From Sarcophilus harrisii (lineage: Eukaryota; Chordata; Mammalia; Dasyuromorphia; Dasyuridae), in assembly GCF_902635505.1 (NCBI RefSeq), contig NC_045432.1, positions 78,287,896 through 78,351,895 on the forward strand: DNA of 64,000 nt, given 5' to 3'. The notes beneath the pieces are model-generated. The model was not told the origin of the DNA and made no database searches. It worked only from the letters and a program-made list of their open reading frames with translations. Of the stretch, positions 55,181 through 64,000 are shown one piece after another (within the stretch, counting starts at the first letter, position 1; every line of letters begins with the position of its first letter). Made by a program: the position numbers and the translations under genes.

Positions 55181-55709
55181 GTAGCTGTGCTGTGCTCAGC
55201 GTGAGGTAATTAGGATCTGCACTAGTACCGGGCCAAGGAGACTCGTGTTCTAACTTGGCTTTTTTTCCGGTGCTGAAACTCTCTAGATATGTGACTTTTT
55301 CAGTCTCCATAATTTGACTGTTCACATCGTGGGGGTTGCGCAGCTCAGACAGACAGGGCACTGCTTGTAAAGGCCTCTTACACCAACATGAATTGGCCTC
55401 TGTTGTCTTAATGATCTGGAGGAGAAAATATGAGCCGAGGCTCCCGACTGCTTTATTTCTGCCTCCTTAATTAGGTGTTCAGTGTGTCCAGTGTCCAGTA
55501 CTGGGGACAGAGGGGAGGGGGGGTGAGAGCGTGTGTGCAGCAGCAAACTGCTCTCATAAAGAATATTGTGAACCTTCCCTGAGGATCTGGACGTCAGTTA
55601 CAGGAAATCCGTACACGTGCCTCCCTCTTCCCCCCCATTCCCCTGGCCCCTGGTGCCCAGACAGTGCTCTCTCCATGCTCATCTTAGGTATTGGATCAGA
55701 GAGGCAGGT

Positions 55710-55860
55710 TTTAAGCTGGGAGAGACCTTAGATGTCACATGGTCCAATGCTTGCATTTAACAGAGAAGGAAACTGAGGCTCCGAGAGCATCTGGAGTCCA
55801 TGCGTGCTCTGAGATTGGAACCAGGATTTCAGGGGAAGGTGTTGAGCTAGAATCCCTCTC
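55710..55860 (-). mobile_element. MIR SINE, antisense
   Basis: 'GGGAGAGACCTTAGATGTCA', 'CATGGTCCAATGCTTGCATT' and 'GAGAAGGAAACTGAGGCTCC'. Confidence 0.7.
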
Positions 55861-55879
55861 AAAACAGTCTGAGTATATT

Positions 55880-56410
55880 CATTTTTTATTATTTAAATGG
55901 ATTTAAACTTAAATACAAAATAGAAAAAACAGAAAAAAAAAATTGTCACGTGCACAGCAGAACATATGAGAAGAGTCAAAACATGTTTACAATAGATGGG
56001 ACATTTCAAGTCAGCATAGATAATAATGGAGCGCATTGTGTTCAGAGCTGTCCATCTTTGCTTCCTGCAGGCTTTCCTCTGTTCTCTGTTGTGCACTTTT
56101 TCCCTTATTCTTTTTCCCCCTTCTCCCCCCACCTCTCCCAAGCAGACTTCAGTCGAGCACAGATAGATTTCTGTATCTATCTGCCTAGATAGACACACAT
56201 ACGTAGCTGCCTATAATCACTACCGCACAGCCCCAGGGATGTGTACTCATTCTGTAGTGGGCTTGTTCTGGGCCCTTCTCTGAAGGTCCAAGTCTTGGGT
56301 CTCTTAGGACCAAGTCTTTCCACATTTTTCCAAATCCACTAAGTCGTTTCCTGAGCCCCAGCAGTGTTCCAGCCTTAAACTGTCTAGTGTTTTGAGTAGT
56401 CTCAAACAGT
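55880..56410 (-). mobile_element. Probable marsupial LINE 3' region, antisense
   Basis: 'CACGTGCACAGCAGAACATA', 'AGCTGTCCATCTTTGCTTCC' and 'TAGATTTCTGTATCTATCTG' match a repeat I recall from marsupial genomes, probably an L1 subfamily. The exact family is uncertain. Confidence 0.4.
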
Positions 56411-56414
56411 ATTA

Positions 56415-57015
56415 ATATGGCTGACATGCAGTGTAGTTTCCCTCCTTTTTTTCCTCCATTTGAACTTTAACTTTTTCTGAAGTCTGAATATATCCTGCTG
56501 AATTTCGCCATTGGAGTCGTGACGTCCCTGGCAGCTGTCTTCTGTGACCTGGGTGATTGTTACCCTGTGAGCGGCAGAGGGAGTTACTGGCTTTGAGAAG
56601 AGCTAAGAACAGGAGATACTGTGGGGAATGGTCTTCCTCCGACCTCCGAGGCCCCTCGTCCTGGAGCAGCTGTGGTGACGTGACACTAAGGCTTTGGCAG
56701 TTTGGTTTGGTATTGGAATGGGTGGTTGCCCTCATCCCTGCTCACTCACTGCTCCCCTAGATGGGGCTGGAAGCAGCATCAGGAGCACCTCAGACAGCTT
56801 GGAAGAAAGTTTGCTTAAAATAGCATGAGTCCTTGTTTTGTCGATCGTTATGGACCTTAGTAGACGCACTAGAGGGCCTCACCTACGCTAGATCACCCCA
56901 CACGTGTCTCCACTGCTGATGCTGGGGGACTGCTCGGCGTCTGGGGGGTTCATCCTTGAATTCAGCCCATTGAGCCACCCTAGGGGCTGAGGGAAATACC
57001 AAGAAATGGCCTTGT
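56415..57015. other. CLCN5: Unassigned intron DNA
   Basis: No repeat or exon recognised. Confidence 0.4.
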
Positions 57016-57019
57016 ATAA

Positions 57020-57500
57020 GTTTTTGTTCTTTGTTTCTTTCTCCACAACATCTCTTGGACACATTCTGTTTTCTCCTCTGACTCAGGCACCCCCTTGGTA
57101 CAGACCCTTATCTTCTCACTCCTGGACTATTGCAGTGGCTGCTGGGAAAGGGGGAGGTCTCCCCACCTCCAGTCTCTCTCCACTCCGATCCCTCCTCTAT
57201 TCAGTCACCAAGTGATTTTCGATCGGGTCACCCCCCTCCCCCCTCCAGTGGTTCCATGTGATCTCCAGGAGCAAATACAAACTCTTCTGCTTGATATTTG
57301 CAGCCCATTCGTGCCTTCCCAGTTCTTATACTTTCCTTGCTTTCCCCTACTCTTTGGCCCATACCAGCCTCCATGTCTTTGCCCTGGCCACTTCCCATGC
57401 TGGGGGTGGTCCTCCTCCTCCTCCTCTTCCTTCTCTCCTCCTCCTCCTCTTCCTTCTCTCCTCCTCCTCCTCCTCCTTCTCACCTCTGCCCCTTGCAATC
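57020..57500 (+). mobile_element. L2-type LINE, sense
   Basis: 'CTCCTGGACTATTGCAGTGG', 'CAGTGGTTCCATGTGATCTC' and 'CCCTACTCTTTGGCCCATAC' match the conserved C-terminal ORF2 and 3' order of L2. A (CTC)n expansion at 57410-57482 interrupts it. Confidence 0.7.
57410..57482 (+). repeat. (CTC)n/(CCT)n microsatellite
   Basis: CCTCCTCCTCCTCTTCCTTC blocks repeated. Confidence 0.9.
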
Positions 57501-57796
57501 CCTGACTTCCTTCAGAGCTCAGGGTGAGCCTCAGCCCCTGTGTATGTGAGTTATCTCTCAGTCCCCTTCTCCTCTGAACTTCAGGTCTGTTTGTATTCTG
57601 GAAGGACAGTCATTGATAGCTCGGGTCCCCTATTAGAGGGCAGAGAAGGGCCTTCTCCCTGCTCTGGCGACCCCTCTATTTGGCTTCTTCACTCCATCCT
57701 TTCCCAACCATCCCTTCTCTTTCCCTAATTTTTAGTCTCTGTCTATCCATTGGCTCCTGCTTATTAATTCTCCCTGATCCCCCCCCATCCTCGAGA

Positions 57797-57995
57797 GAGG
57801 AAGAGACAGACAGAGGCAGGCAGACGGAGAGAGACACAGACAGAGAGACACAAAAACAGAGACCGAGAGATATAGAGAGACAGAGGGAGGGAGGGAGAGG
57901 AAAGACAGAGGAAAGAGAGAGAAAGAGTGAGTGTGAGGAGGGAGGGAGAAGAGAAACAGAGGAAAGAGAGAAAGAGAAGGGAAGGAAGGAGGAAA
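57797..57995 (+). repeat. Polypurine (GA-rich) tract, 0.2 kb
   Basis: AGAGACAGACAGAGGCAG and GAGGGAGGGAGAGGAAAG repeats. This is the only long tract in the window with purines on the CLCN5 sense strand. Confidence 0.9.
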
Positions 57996-58109
57996 GAAAA
58001 AACCTCTTGCTTGGCCCTGTTCTTTTCTCAGGCTATCATTTTGTATCTCTTCCCTCACACTCCTAGTTTTTTTTTCAAAAGTTCTCCAGGCTTTTTGCTC
58101 GCACTTTTT

Positions 58110-58440
58110 CAAACACCCACTCACTTCTCAGCCCGCCTCACAATCTGGTTTCCACCTGGCTGCAGCTAAAATTGCTCTCTCCAAGGTCTCTTTGTTGATA
58201 AAGCCAACTGTTCTCAGTCCTCGTTTTTTTTGGCCTCTGTGAGGCCTTGAACACTACCTCCATGAAGCCTTGAACACTGCTTCCCCGGATGCTTGTGGTC
58301 TCACGTGGGCTGCTTTTTCTTCCCTGCTTTTCCTGATACTGCTCCCTCGGTCCTCCTGCCTATTCTTCACTCTCTCTTCTGCAGGATTATCTGCTGTGTT
58401 CTTCCCTTCTCCCCCTCGTTGGGGTTTGGGAGTTGGGAAA
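58110..58440 (+). mobile_element. L2-type LINE ORF2 reverse-transcriptase region
   Basis: 'CTCTCCAAGGTCTCTTTGTT', 'TGTTCTCAGTCCTCGTTTTT' and 'GATACTGCTCCCTCGGTCCT' follow the L2 RT order (LSKV...SVL...AFDTV...). Frames are broken. Part of a core motif has been locally duplicated: GCCTTGAACACT occurs at about 58244 and 58268. Confidence 0.6.
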
Positions 58441-58454
58441 CACTAGCCTCTGCC

Positions 58455-58560
58455 TTCTTTTCTGTCTCCGTCCCTCTCTGTCTTTGTCTCTGTGTCTCTC
58501 TGTGTGTGTGTGTATCTCTGTCTCTCAGTGTCTCTGTCTCTCGCTCTCCCTACCTTTTCT
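58455..58560 (+). repeat. CT/GT-rich simple repeat
   Basis: TCTGTCTC and GTGTGTGT words. Confidence 0.8.
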
Positions 58561-58841
58561 CTTGGTGAACTCCTCAGCTCCCACCAGTTCCCAGAGGCAC
58601 CTCCAATTTACCTGCACTGAAACAGCTGATGAGCAGAGGCTGACTCGTTGATGGCTCCGGTTTACTTATGGTTGGTCTTGTTCAAAGGGGAGAAAACCAA
58701 GGTATTTAGAAAGAGAAGCTGGCTAGACCGTCTGAAAATGCTGTTTGGGGTGTGCTGTGCCTGCCCTTGTTTGGAGATTTGAGCTGCTCCCCGTTGGCCA
58801 GCGGATCAGGTTCAAACTTCATATTCTGTTTAAGGCAAGAG

Positions 58842-58886
58842 GAAGGAAGGAAGGAAAGAGAGAAAGAAAGAGAGAGACAGAGAGAA
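58842..58886 (+). repeat. (GAAA/GAGA)n simple repeat
   Basis: GGAAGGAAGGAAAGAGAGAA-type repeat. Confidence 0.85.
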
Positions 58887-58889
58887 CGC

Positions 58890-59585
58890 GAATGCTTCTT
58901 TTGGCTCGGTGATTTGCCACAGTGGGTTTCAGGAAGGCCTTGTGCACGTTCCCTAGTGGAGAAGCTAGCCAGGTTCCCGAGTCCTTGGAGTCGGGCCTTC
59001 ACTTCCCCAGCTAGCACGATGACTTATCTCACACGTAAGCATTAAGGACACTTTCCAGGGCCAAATGACCACAAAATGGGAATGATTACAGTTTCAACTT
59101 TCCCTCCATTTCCACAGATCATATGGCCCAGGCTTGGCCAGAACGGTTTCCTGAAGGGAACACGTGGCCACTGGGTTCTGACTTCTTGCACAAAATTCTG
59201 ACTTCAGCCTTTGTATTTGCCCTTGGAAAAAGCCCTCTATTTTGACCTTGATCAATATCAACAAATGGGAGCTTTCGTCATATAAAGAACAAGGATAACA
59301 GGATTGATTGCTCATAAACTCAGGAATAGCTTTTTTTGTCCTGATCAGTCTGCTCGGGCAGCAGGTCCCAGTGCCACCCTGCCCATCGGCAGCATCTTTT
59401 GATCTCTCTTGAAGGGGAGTGCCAAGACTTTCTGCCTTGATTGGTTCCGGGGGGGCTCCCTTGGGCCGTTTCAGCAGGCTGAATTCTCCTAAGGCAAATC
59501 TGCATGCCCCCAGAGAAGCCAATACAGGAGGAAGGGGGTGTTAACAGTTGGGGGGATTCCTGGAGGAAGAAGCTGAGGTAAGGGA
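58890..59585. other. CLCN5: Unassigned intron DNA
   Basis: No exon or repeat confidently recognised. Confidence 0.4.
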
Positions 59586-59589
59586 GGTC

Positions 59590-59855
59590 CATATATTAGA
59601 GCAAGGAGGGAACAGCCTGTGGAGGGGAGGATTGTGAAAGGGAGCCACTGAGGGATGAGGATGTGGTGGAGCTCTATTGAGGAAGGCCGTAAATGCCAGC
59701 AGGAGACATTGCTGTTGTATCTTAGAGGTCCTAAGGAGTCAGCGGAGATTTTTGAGCAGGGAGTGACAAGGGCAAGCCATGATTTTTAGCTGTTGTATTG
59801 ATTTGTGTCCAGTAACGACAAGCATTTGTTGAGTGCTTACTATGTACCAGTCACA
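59590..59855 (-). mobile_element. L2-type LINE 3' region, antisense
   Basis: 'GAGGAAGGCCGTAAATGCCA', 'TTTTTGAGCAGGGAGTGACA' and then 'AGCATTTGTTGAGTGCTTAC'. Confidence 0.6.
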
Positions 59856-59859
59856 GCCT

Positions 59860-60555
59860 GATCAAACCCACCCTGGCCGGTAACAGAAGGCCCCTCTTCC
59901 TGAGTGAGCCTGGCCAGCGGTGCACATCTGGAGCTGGCTGCCTTCTTCCAGGTCCCCCAGAACCCAGTGGGGCCGTGCCTTGCATTTCCCTGAATGCCCG
60001 TGTTGTGCATTTGCTTGTTTCCCCCAGCTTCTGCTTTTGTACGTGGCATCAGTCAGGTCAGCTAAATCGTCCTTCCGTGTTCCTTTGAATTTCTCTCTTC
60101 CCTGTTCCCCGGCCTTCACATTCATAAACCACAGTTTATTCCCTTGATCTTGGTGTGAGAAGTGCAAATGGCTTTAATTCTCCATGCAAATGGCTGGCAG
60201 ACACGGCTGTTTATGGAAGATGGTGTTCTTGTTAAGTGCCCATCTCCTGCCCTATGTGTGTTTGGGCTTCTGGTTTTCTTTGATTGTCTCTGGTTCTCTT
60301 TGAAAACTGGGCCATACTCCTCAGTGAGCGGTTTCCAGGCCTGCTTCTGGCAGCGGGTGAAACGTCTGGCACTTGGCACCGGAACCTCGCCGTTGGGCCA
60401 GGCTGGGCCGTGTTTGACGTTCTCGAGCAGGGTCTTTGGGAACCTTTCCCTTGGTATCTGGCTGTTTGTTTTTTCTAACTCCGGGAGGTTTTTCCTGGCC
60501 ATTTTCAGGATTGTTGTCCTCCTGTTGTCTTCCTTCATGATTTATCTGGGATGTC
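59860..60555. other. CLCN5: Unassigned intron DNA
   Basis: No repeat or exon recognised. Confidence 0.4.
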
Positions 60556-60561
60556 CAGAGG

Positions 60562-60785
60562 AGGTGCCACAGTCAAGAGAACACTTGACCTGGAATCAGG
60601 AGTGGAGCTTTCGCATTGACTAGCTTGGAGACTGTAACCTCCTTTTGCCTCAGTTTCCTCAGCTGTAGAATGGGAATCCTAATAGCACCTAGTTTCCAGG
60701 GTTGTCAAAAGGATTGAATAAGATCATATTTGTCAAGTGCCCAGTGGCCTGCACGTAGTAAGCACTTAATCAATGCTCATTCCCC
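60562..60785 (+). mobile_element. MIR SINE, near full length
   Basis: 'ACACTTGACCTGGAATCAGG', 'TTTTGCCTCAGTTTCCTCAG', 'AGAATGGGAATCCTAATAGC' and 'GTAGTAAGCACTTAATCAAT' cover head to tail. Confidence 0.8.
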
Positions 60786-61216
60786 TCTCTTCCGATTATT
60801 TCAATAATTCTGTGACTGGCGGAGAGATACAGAGTCTCAGCTCTTGCTGTGCCCAACTCTGTTGTCCGTATGCCTGCCCGGTTGGTGCGCCTGTTCTTGT
60901 CTGTGGCTTCTCTGCCTGTGCCAGAGTGTTGGGGACCGTGTCCTACTTATTCTTCCCATTACGTGTGTACATTTGGTGTCTGCTGGCCAGGGGAGATCCC
61001 TCCTTCTTAGTAACACGGCTCCGTGACCAGCCTGTTGGGGAGGCTAGATTTGTCTTCTCCAGCACCAGCCCCGATCTTGCAGCCAGCTCACACCTACCAT
61101 GTGGCCCTGCACTGCCCACTGGGCGGTCCTCACCCACAGCTCTGTAAAGACTGGCATTTTATGATTGCTAGCCATGTAAAATCACCTGAAGAATATTGGC
61201 TTAAAAAAAAAAAGCC

Positions 61217-61366
61217 GAGGTAGCTAGTTGGCTCAGTGGATAGAGCACCAACCCTGAAGTCAGGAGGACCCGAGTTCAAATCTGGCCTCAGATACTTAAC
61301 ACTGCCTAGCTGTGTGACCCTGGGCAAATCACTTTAATCCCAATTGCTTCAGCAAAGAAAAAAAAA
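61217..61366 (+). mobile_element. Marsupial tRNA-derived SINE, full length
   Basis: 'GAGGTAGCTAGTTGGCTCAG', 'TGGATAGAGCACCAACCCTG', 'GAAGTCAGGAGGACCCGAGT' and 'GTGACCCTGGGCAAATCACT', then an A tail. An A-run plus GCC flanks both sides (61203-61216 and to 61369), compatible with a target-site duplication. Confidence 0.9.
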
Positions 61367-61369
61367 GCC

Positions 61370-62375
61370 TTTAGTTCATGGAAAAGTTTGGGATCTTTGC
61401 CCCAGAAAACCATGTAATTTTGCCAAGTATTTGTTCATCTCCTCTTCTTTTCCTGTGCAAATCCGAACCTGGTTCAAGGTCCTTTTGAAGGGTGCTCCAA
61501 GTTGCCATGCTGATGGATCAGCTCTCTGAGCCGAGTTGAGCCTGGACAATAGCTCTTTTTCATCCACTTGGTTTTGCTGTGTGGATAGTAAGGCTGAGCT
61601 CTGGATGGTTTGTGGTGCTGGCTCCACTCCTTTGGGCTCGGGTGCTCCTGGCATGATGCCATCTGGAGGCAGACTTTTGGGAAGGTCTTTTATTCTAGCT
61701 TTAAGTCCCTTAACCCAAGCCACTCCCGCTTCAGACTCTCCTTTTATTATTTGTGCTCAGATTCTTCTGGGGTGCCAACAGTCTCCCCATCGCTAATTTT
61801 CCCAGACATGTTGCTGTTTCGTTTTCTGCTCTGGCCGTTGGGGAGCCTCTTCGGCCTTTCTTCTCCCCAGCAGTGGTGATTGCAAGGGCTTCCCAAGGTG
61901 GCTGTGAGGAGATCCAGCCCAGTCAGCACGGCTGTGTCCCGACTCTGCCTCGGCTCCCTGGCTTCCCCAGCTTTTTTACCGGTCTCCAGTGCATCCTCCC
62001 AATCCCTTTCACATGTTACCTTGTGTCAGTGAGTGTTGGTGCCTGCAAGGAACATTGGCCCTTCTAGAATATGGTGGCAGTGCTTGGCCTTGATGACTTT
62101 GGCTTCAGCTGTTCATCTTCAGTTCTGACGTCAGGATGTCTGGGAAGGTCGGGGTCCAAGCAGAACCTTGGCTGGTGTCCCTGTACGTTGCCACCCCCGG
62201 TCTTGAGGTCTGCCTGTTAACCCAGCCGGATCACTTGGGGCCACCCGGGGGCTTCGCTCGCCGGAGGCCCAGCCTTGTCCTTGTCATTGGTGTGGGCCCG
62301 CTGAGAAGGGGGAGGGTGGTGCCCGAGACCCTGTCAGTCACCGTCTTGTCTTGTCTTGTCTCTGCCGCCCTCCAG
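61370..62375. promoter_or_regulatory. CLCN5: Unique sequence before the first coding exon, with a consensus CRE
   Basis: No repeat recognised. A perfect cAMP-response element TGACGTCA lies at 62126-62133, and CpG density rises between 62130 and 62375. It could hold an internal promoter, but no start site is visible. Confidence 0.3.
62341..62375 (+). promoter_or_regulatory. CLCN5: 3' splice site of the CLCN5 coding exon, built on (CTTGT)n
   Basis: The polypyrimidine tract is three TCTTG units (TCTTGTCTTGTCTTGTCTCT) followed by GCCGCCCTCCAG. The AG is at 62374-62375. Confidence 0.8.
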
Positions 62376-62392
62376 ATTCCGAGAGTGACGCC

Positions 62393-62534
62393 ATGGACAA
62401 TCCGGGCTTTCGGAGAGGGAGCTTCAACAGCTTCCGCAGCAGCAGCAGTGATGAAGATATGGTGGAGATTTCGGGGACCACCTTGGACTTCTCCATGACA
62501 GATGACGTCCCTCCGCTTGACAGAGACCTGGGAG
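62393..62534 (+). CDS. CLCN5: CLCN5, first coding exon of the long ClC-5 isoform (partial CDS)
   Basis: ClC-5 is a dimeric 2Cl-/H+ exchanger of early endosomes that supports acidification and receptor-mediated protein uptake in kidney proximal tubule; its loss causes Dent disease in humans. This exon encodes only the cytosolic N-terminal extension of the long isoform, 47 residues plus one base. It starts [11 protein letters not shown], has an acidic/serine patch [19 protein letters not shown] and ends [14 protein letters not shown]. Compared with the human protein from memory (MDNRGFQQGSF..., [14 protein letters not shown]), about 31 of 47 residues match without gaps. The exon runs 62376-62534, from CCTCCAG|ATTCC to GGGAG|GTACGC, ending in phase 1 as expected before the human-like next codons. 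The ATG sits in a strong Kozak context (GACGCCATGG). No in-frame ATG lies upstream within the exon, unlike human MAMWQGAMDN. The channel domains and CBS domains lie beyond the window. Confidence 0.92.
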
Positions 62535-63015
62535 GTACGCCGCCTGCTGGGGCCTCAATTCAGTTCCAGGTTCCCCTTCTTGCTCATTTGTGTATCTTCC
62601 CCTTCCCTCCCCTCCGGCAGACCACCTGCTTCTTGCAAGCAGGGCCTTGCAGTGGGATTGCTCCCTTTCTTTTTGGCCCAGCACTTCAGACAGTACGGGC
62701 TGCAGAAACTTAGTTCTCATTGGCTGACTTCATCTATGGGTGAGTGGCCAGTGAGTGCTCCTTGTGAGCTTCCTGTGTGCCAGGCACTGTGTGAAATGCT
62801 GGGGCTACAAAGAGGGAGAAACGCAGGCCCTGGAGCTCATAGGGTCACAGAGCCCATCGGGCCAGACCAGGAAGGGCCTCCCTGGAAGCCGCAGAGCCTG
62901 GGATGCCGGTGTTGGCCCTGAGCTTCTTCCAGTCAGGATGCTCACCCCTCCACCTGCTCCCCTGCCCTGGCCTCTGGCTCGAGTCCACTCTTCCCTTCCT
63001 TCTTCTCTGGAGGCT
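62535..63015. other. CLCN5: CLCN5 intron DNA after the coding exon
   Basis: A patch at 62765-62860 ('CTTCCTGTGTGCCAGGCACT', 'GAGCTCATAGGGTCACAGAG') resembles an antisense L2/MIR head. Otherwise nothing recognised. Confidence 0.45.
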
Positions 63016-63017
63016 GT

Positions 63018-63248
63018 TAGGGGGCACCTCAGTGCACAGAGCACCAGGCCTGGAGTCAAGGAGGCCTGAGTGCAAGTGCAGCCTCAGCTGCTTACTGCTT
63101 TTGTGATCCTGGTGAGTCACTTTACTTCTGTCTGCCTCTGTTGCCTCATCTGTAAAGTGGAGAGGATAGCAGTCAGATAAGAGAATTTTTCTAAAGTGCA
63201 GAGCGTAGCGTCTGGCATGTAATAGGTGCTTTATAAATGTTTATTCCC
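63018..63248 (+). mobile_element. MIR/therian tRNA SINE, near full length
   Basis: 'GGGGCACCTCAGTGCACAGA', 'GCACCAGGCCTGGAGTCAAG', 'CTCTGTTGCCTCATCTGTAA' and 'TAATAGGTGCTTTATAAATG'. Confidence 0.8.
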
Positions 63249-63599
63249 TTTCTTGATTCCCTCTCTAAGTGATCCCGTTCTATTCCCATGGGTTCGGTGA
63301 TCACTGAAGCCTGTGTGGGACTCCCAGATGCATCTTTCTAGCTCTTTTCCCTCCATTTATGTTCCCCCCGTCCAAACAGAGTGGACTCTCCATCCCCCTC
63401 TGCTTCCTCCAAGCTTTCTTATTTTGGACCAACACGGGTCCCATCACTTGGGCCCAAGGGACTTAGTGAATCCTCCTTGGCTTCCTCCTGCACTTCCCTC
63501 CGGCCCCCTGTTTTATCACTTACCAAAGCCGGTGGCTTCTAGCCTCCCTGGACCTGGGATTTCCATCACTTTGTCTCCTTTCCAAAACCACCACTCGGA

Positions 63600-64000
63600 T
63601 TGAGGCCCTTCCCAACTTCCCCTTAATCTGTCACAGCAGCCTCCTCACTGACTTCCCTGCCTTCATTTTCCTTTCTCTTTCTAACCCTTTCTCCCTCTGA
63701 CTGCCAAAATCACCTTTCTGAGACCCAGGGATGAGGCATTCTCTCCCCTGGGCTCAGAAACCTATCATGGCTTCCCAGGGCCTCTGGGAAAAAGTCCAGA
63801 CTTCTTACCCCTCCTGACCTTTCCTGCCCCCTTCACAGACTCTGCAGGCCAGACTCACATTCCTGCCTCCATGTACTTACATAATCCATCTCCCTCTTAG
63901 GGCTGCCATTTTTGTCCTCCTGTGCTTTCACCTGTGCTTTCAAATATCCTCACTTCTCTTAATGGCTCAGCTGAGTTGTCATCTCCTCCAGGAGGCCTTC
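63600..64000 (+). mobile_element. L2-type LINE 3' region, sense, running off the window
   Basis: 'AAACCTATCATGGCTTCCCA', 'GAAAAAGTCCAGACTTCTTA', 'CCCCTCCTGACCTTTCCTGC' and 'GAGTTGTCATCTCCTCCAGG' follow sense L2 order. The element continues beyond the right edge. Confidence 0.75.

Noticed and set aside
1-64000. Bacterial, phage, CRISPR or other defence-type system
   Set aside because: Gene structure, repeats and splice sites are all those of a mammalian nuclear genome.

Overview
The window looks like nuclear DNA from a marsupial (metatherian) mammal. It contains tRNA-headed SINEs with the marsupial body (conserved 'GAAGTCAGGAGGACC' core, some with an RTE-type tail). It also has marsupial-style L1 3' ends, many MIR/L2/L3 relics, two hAT elements and two solo retroviral LTRs. 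I cannot name the species. There are no bacterial or viral operons, CRISPR arrays, rRNA genes or functional tRNA genes.

Only one protein-coding gene is supported: CLCN5, on the + strand, encoding the endosomal 2Cl-/H+ exchanger ClC-5 (the Dent disease gene in humans). Its first coding exon for the long isoform is at 62376-62534. The peptide starts [11 protein letters not shown], contains [11 protein letters not shown] and ends [14 protein letters not shown], which matches the human long ClC-5 N-terminus from memory. A TATA-less CpG island at about 5.8-6.7 kb, with GC box, CCAAT box and YY1-like site, is the likely upstream promoter; a first exon would end at the CAG|GTAACT donor at 6344/6345. 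A 65-bp exon-like segment with textbook splice sites lies between them at 34696-34760. The rest of CLCN5 lies beyond the right edge.

Layout: 0-5.7 kb is upstream DNA with an L1 3' end carrying clear target-site duplications, a CR1/L3 LINE piece, an inverted L1, a 473-bp solo LTR and a SINE. 5.8-6.7 kb is the CpG-island promoter, including a near-pure C run. 6.9-8.6 kb is a 1.7-kb polypyrimidine tract just inside the inferred first intron. 8.6-34.7 kb and 34.8-62.4 kb are intron: stretches of unrecognised DNA broken by L2, MIR, L1 and SINE copies, two more long polypyrimidine tracts (30.0-30.6 and 49.4-50.0 kb), an ERV1-like solo LTR (46.3-46.9 kb) and two hAT DNA transposons (51.7 and 52.2 kb). 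After the coding exon come a MIR and an L2 fragment running off the end.

The most interesting point is that the three inferred CLCN5 exons share one open frame across both predicted junctions. An ATG in the CpG island could therefore in principle encode a proline-rich N-terminal extension of about 186 residues. Chance could produce this, and it needs RNA evidence. I found no clear new biological system. All identifications are by eye and memory, without database searches.
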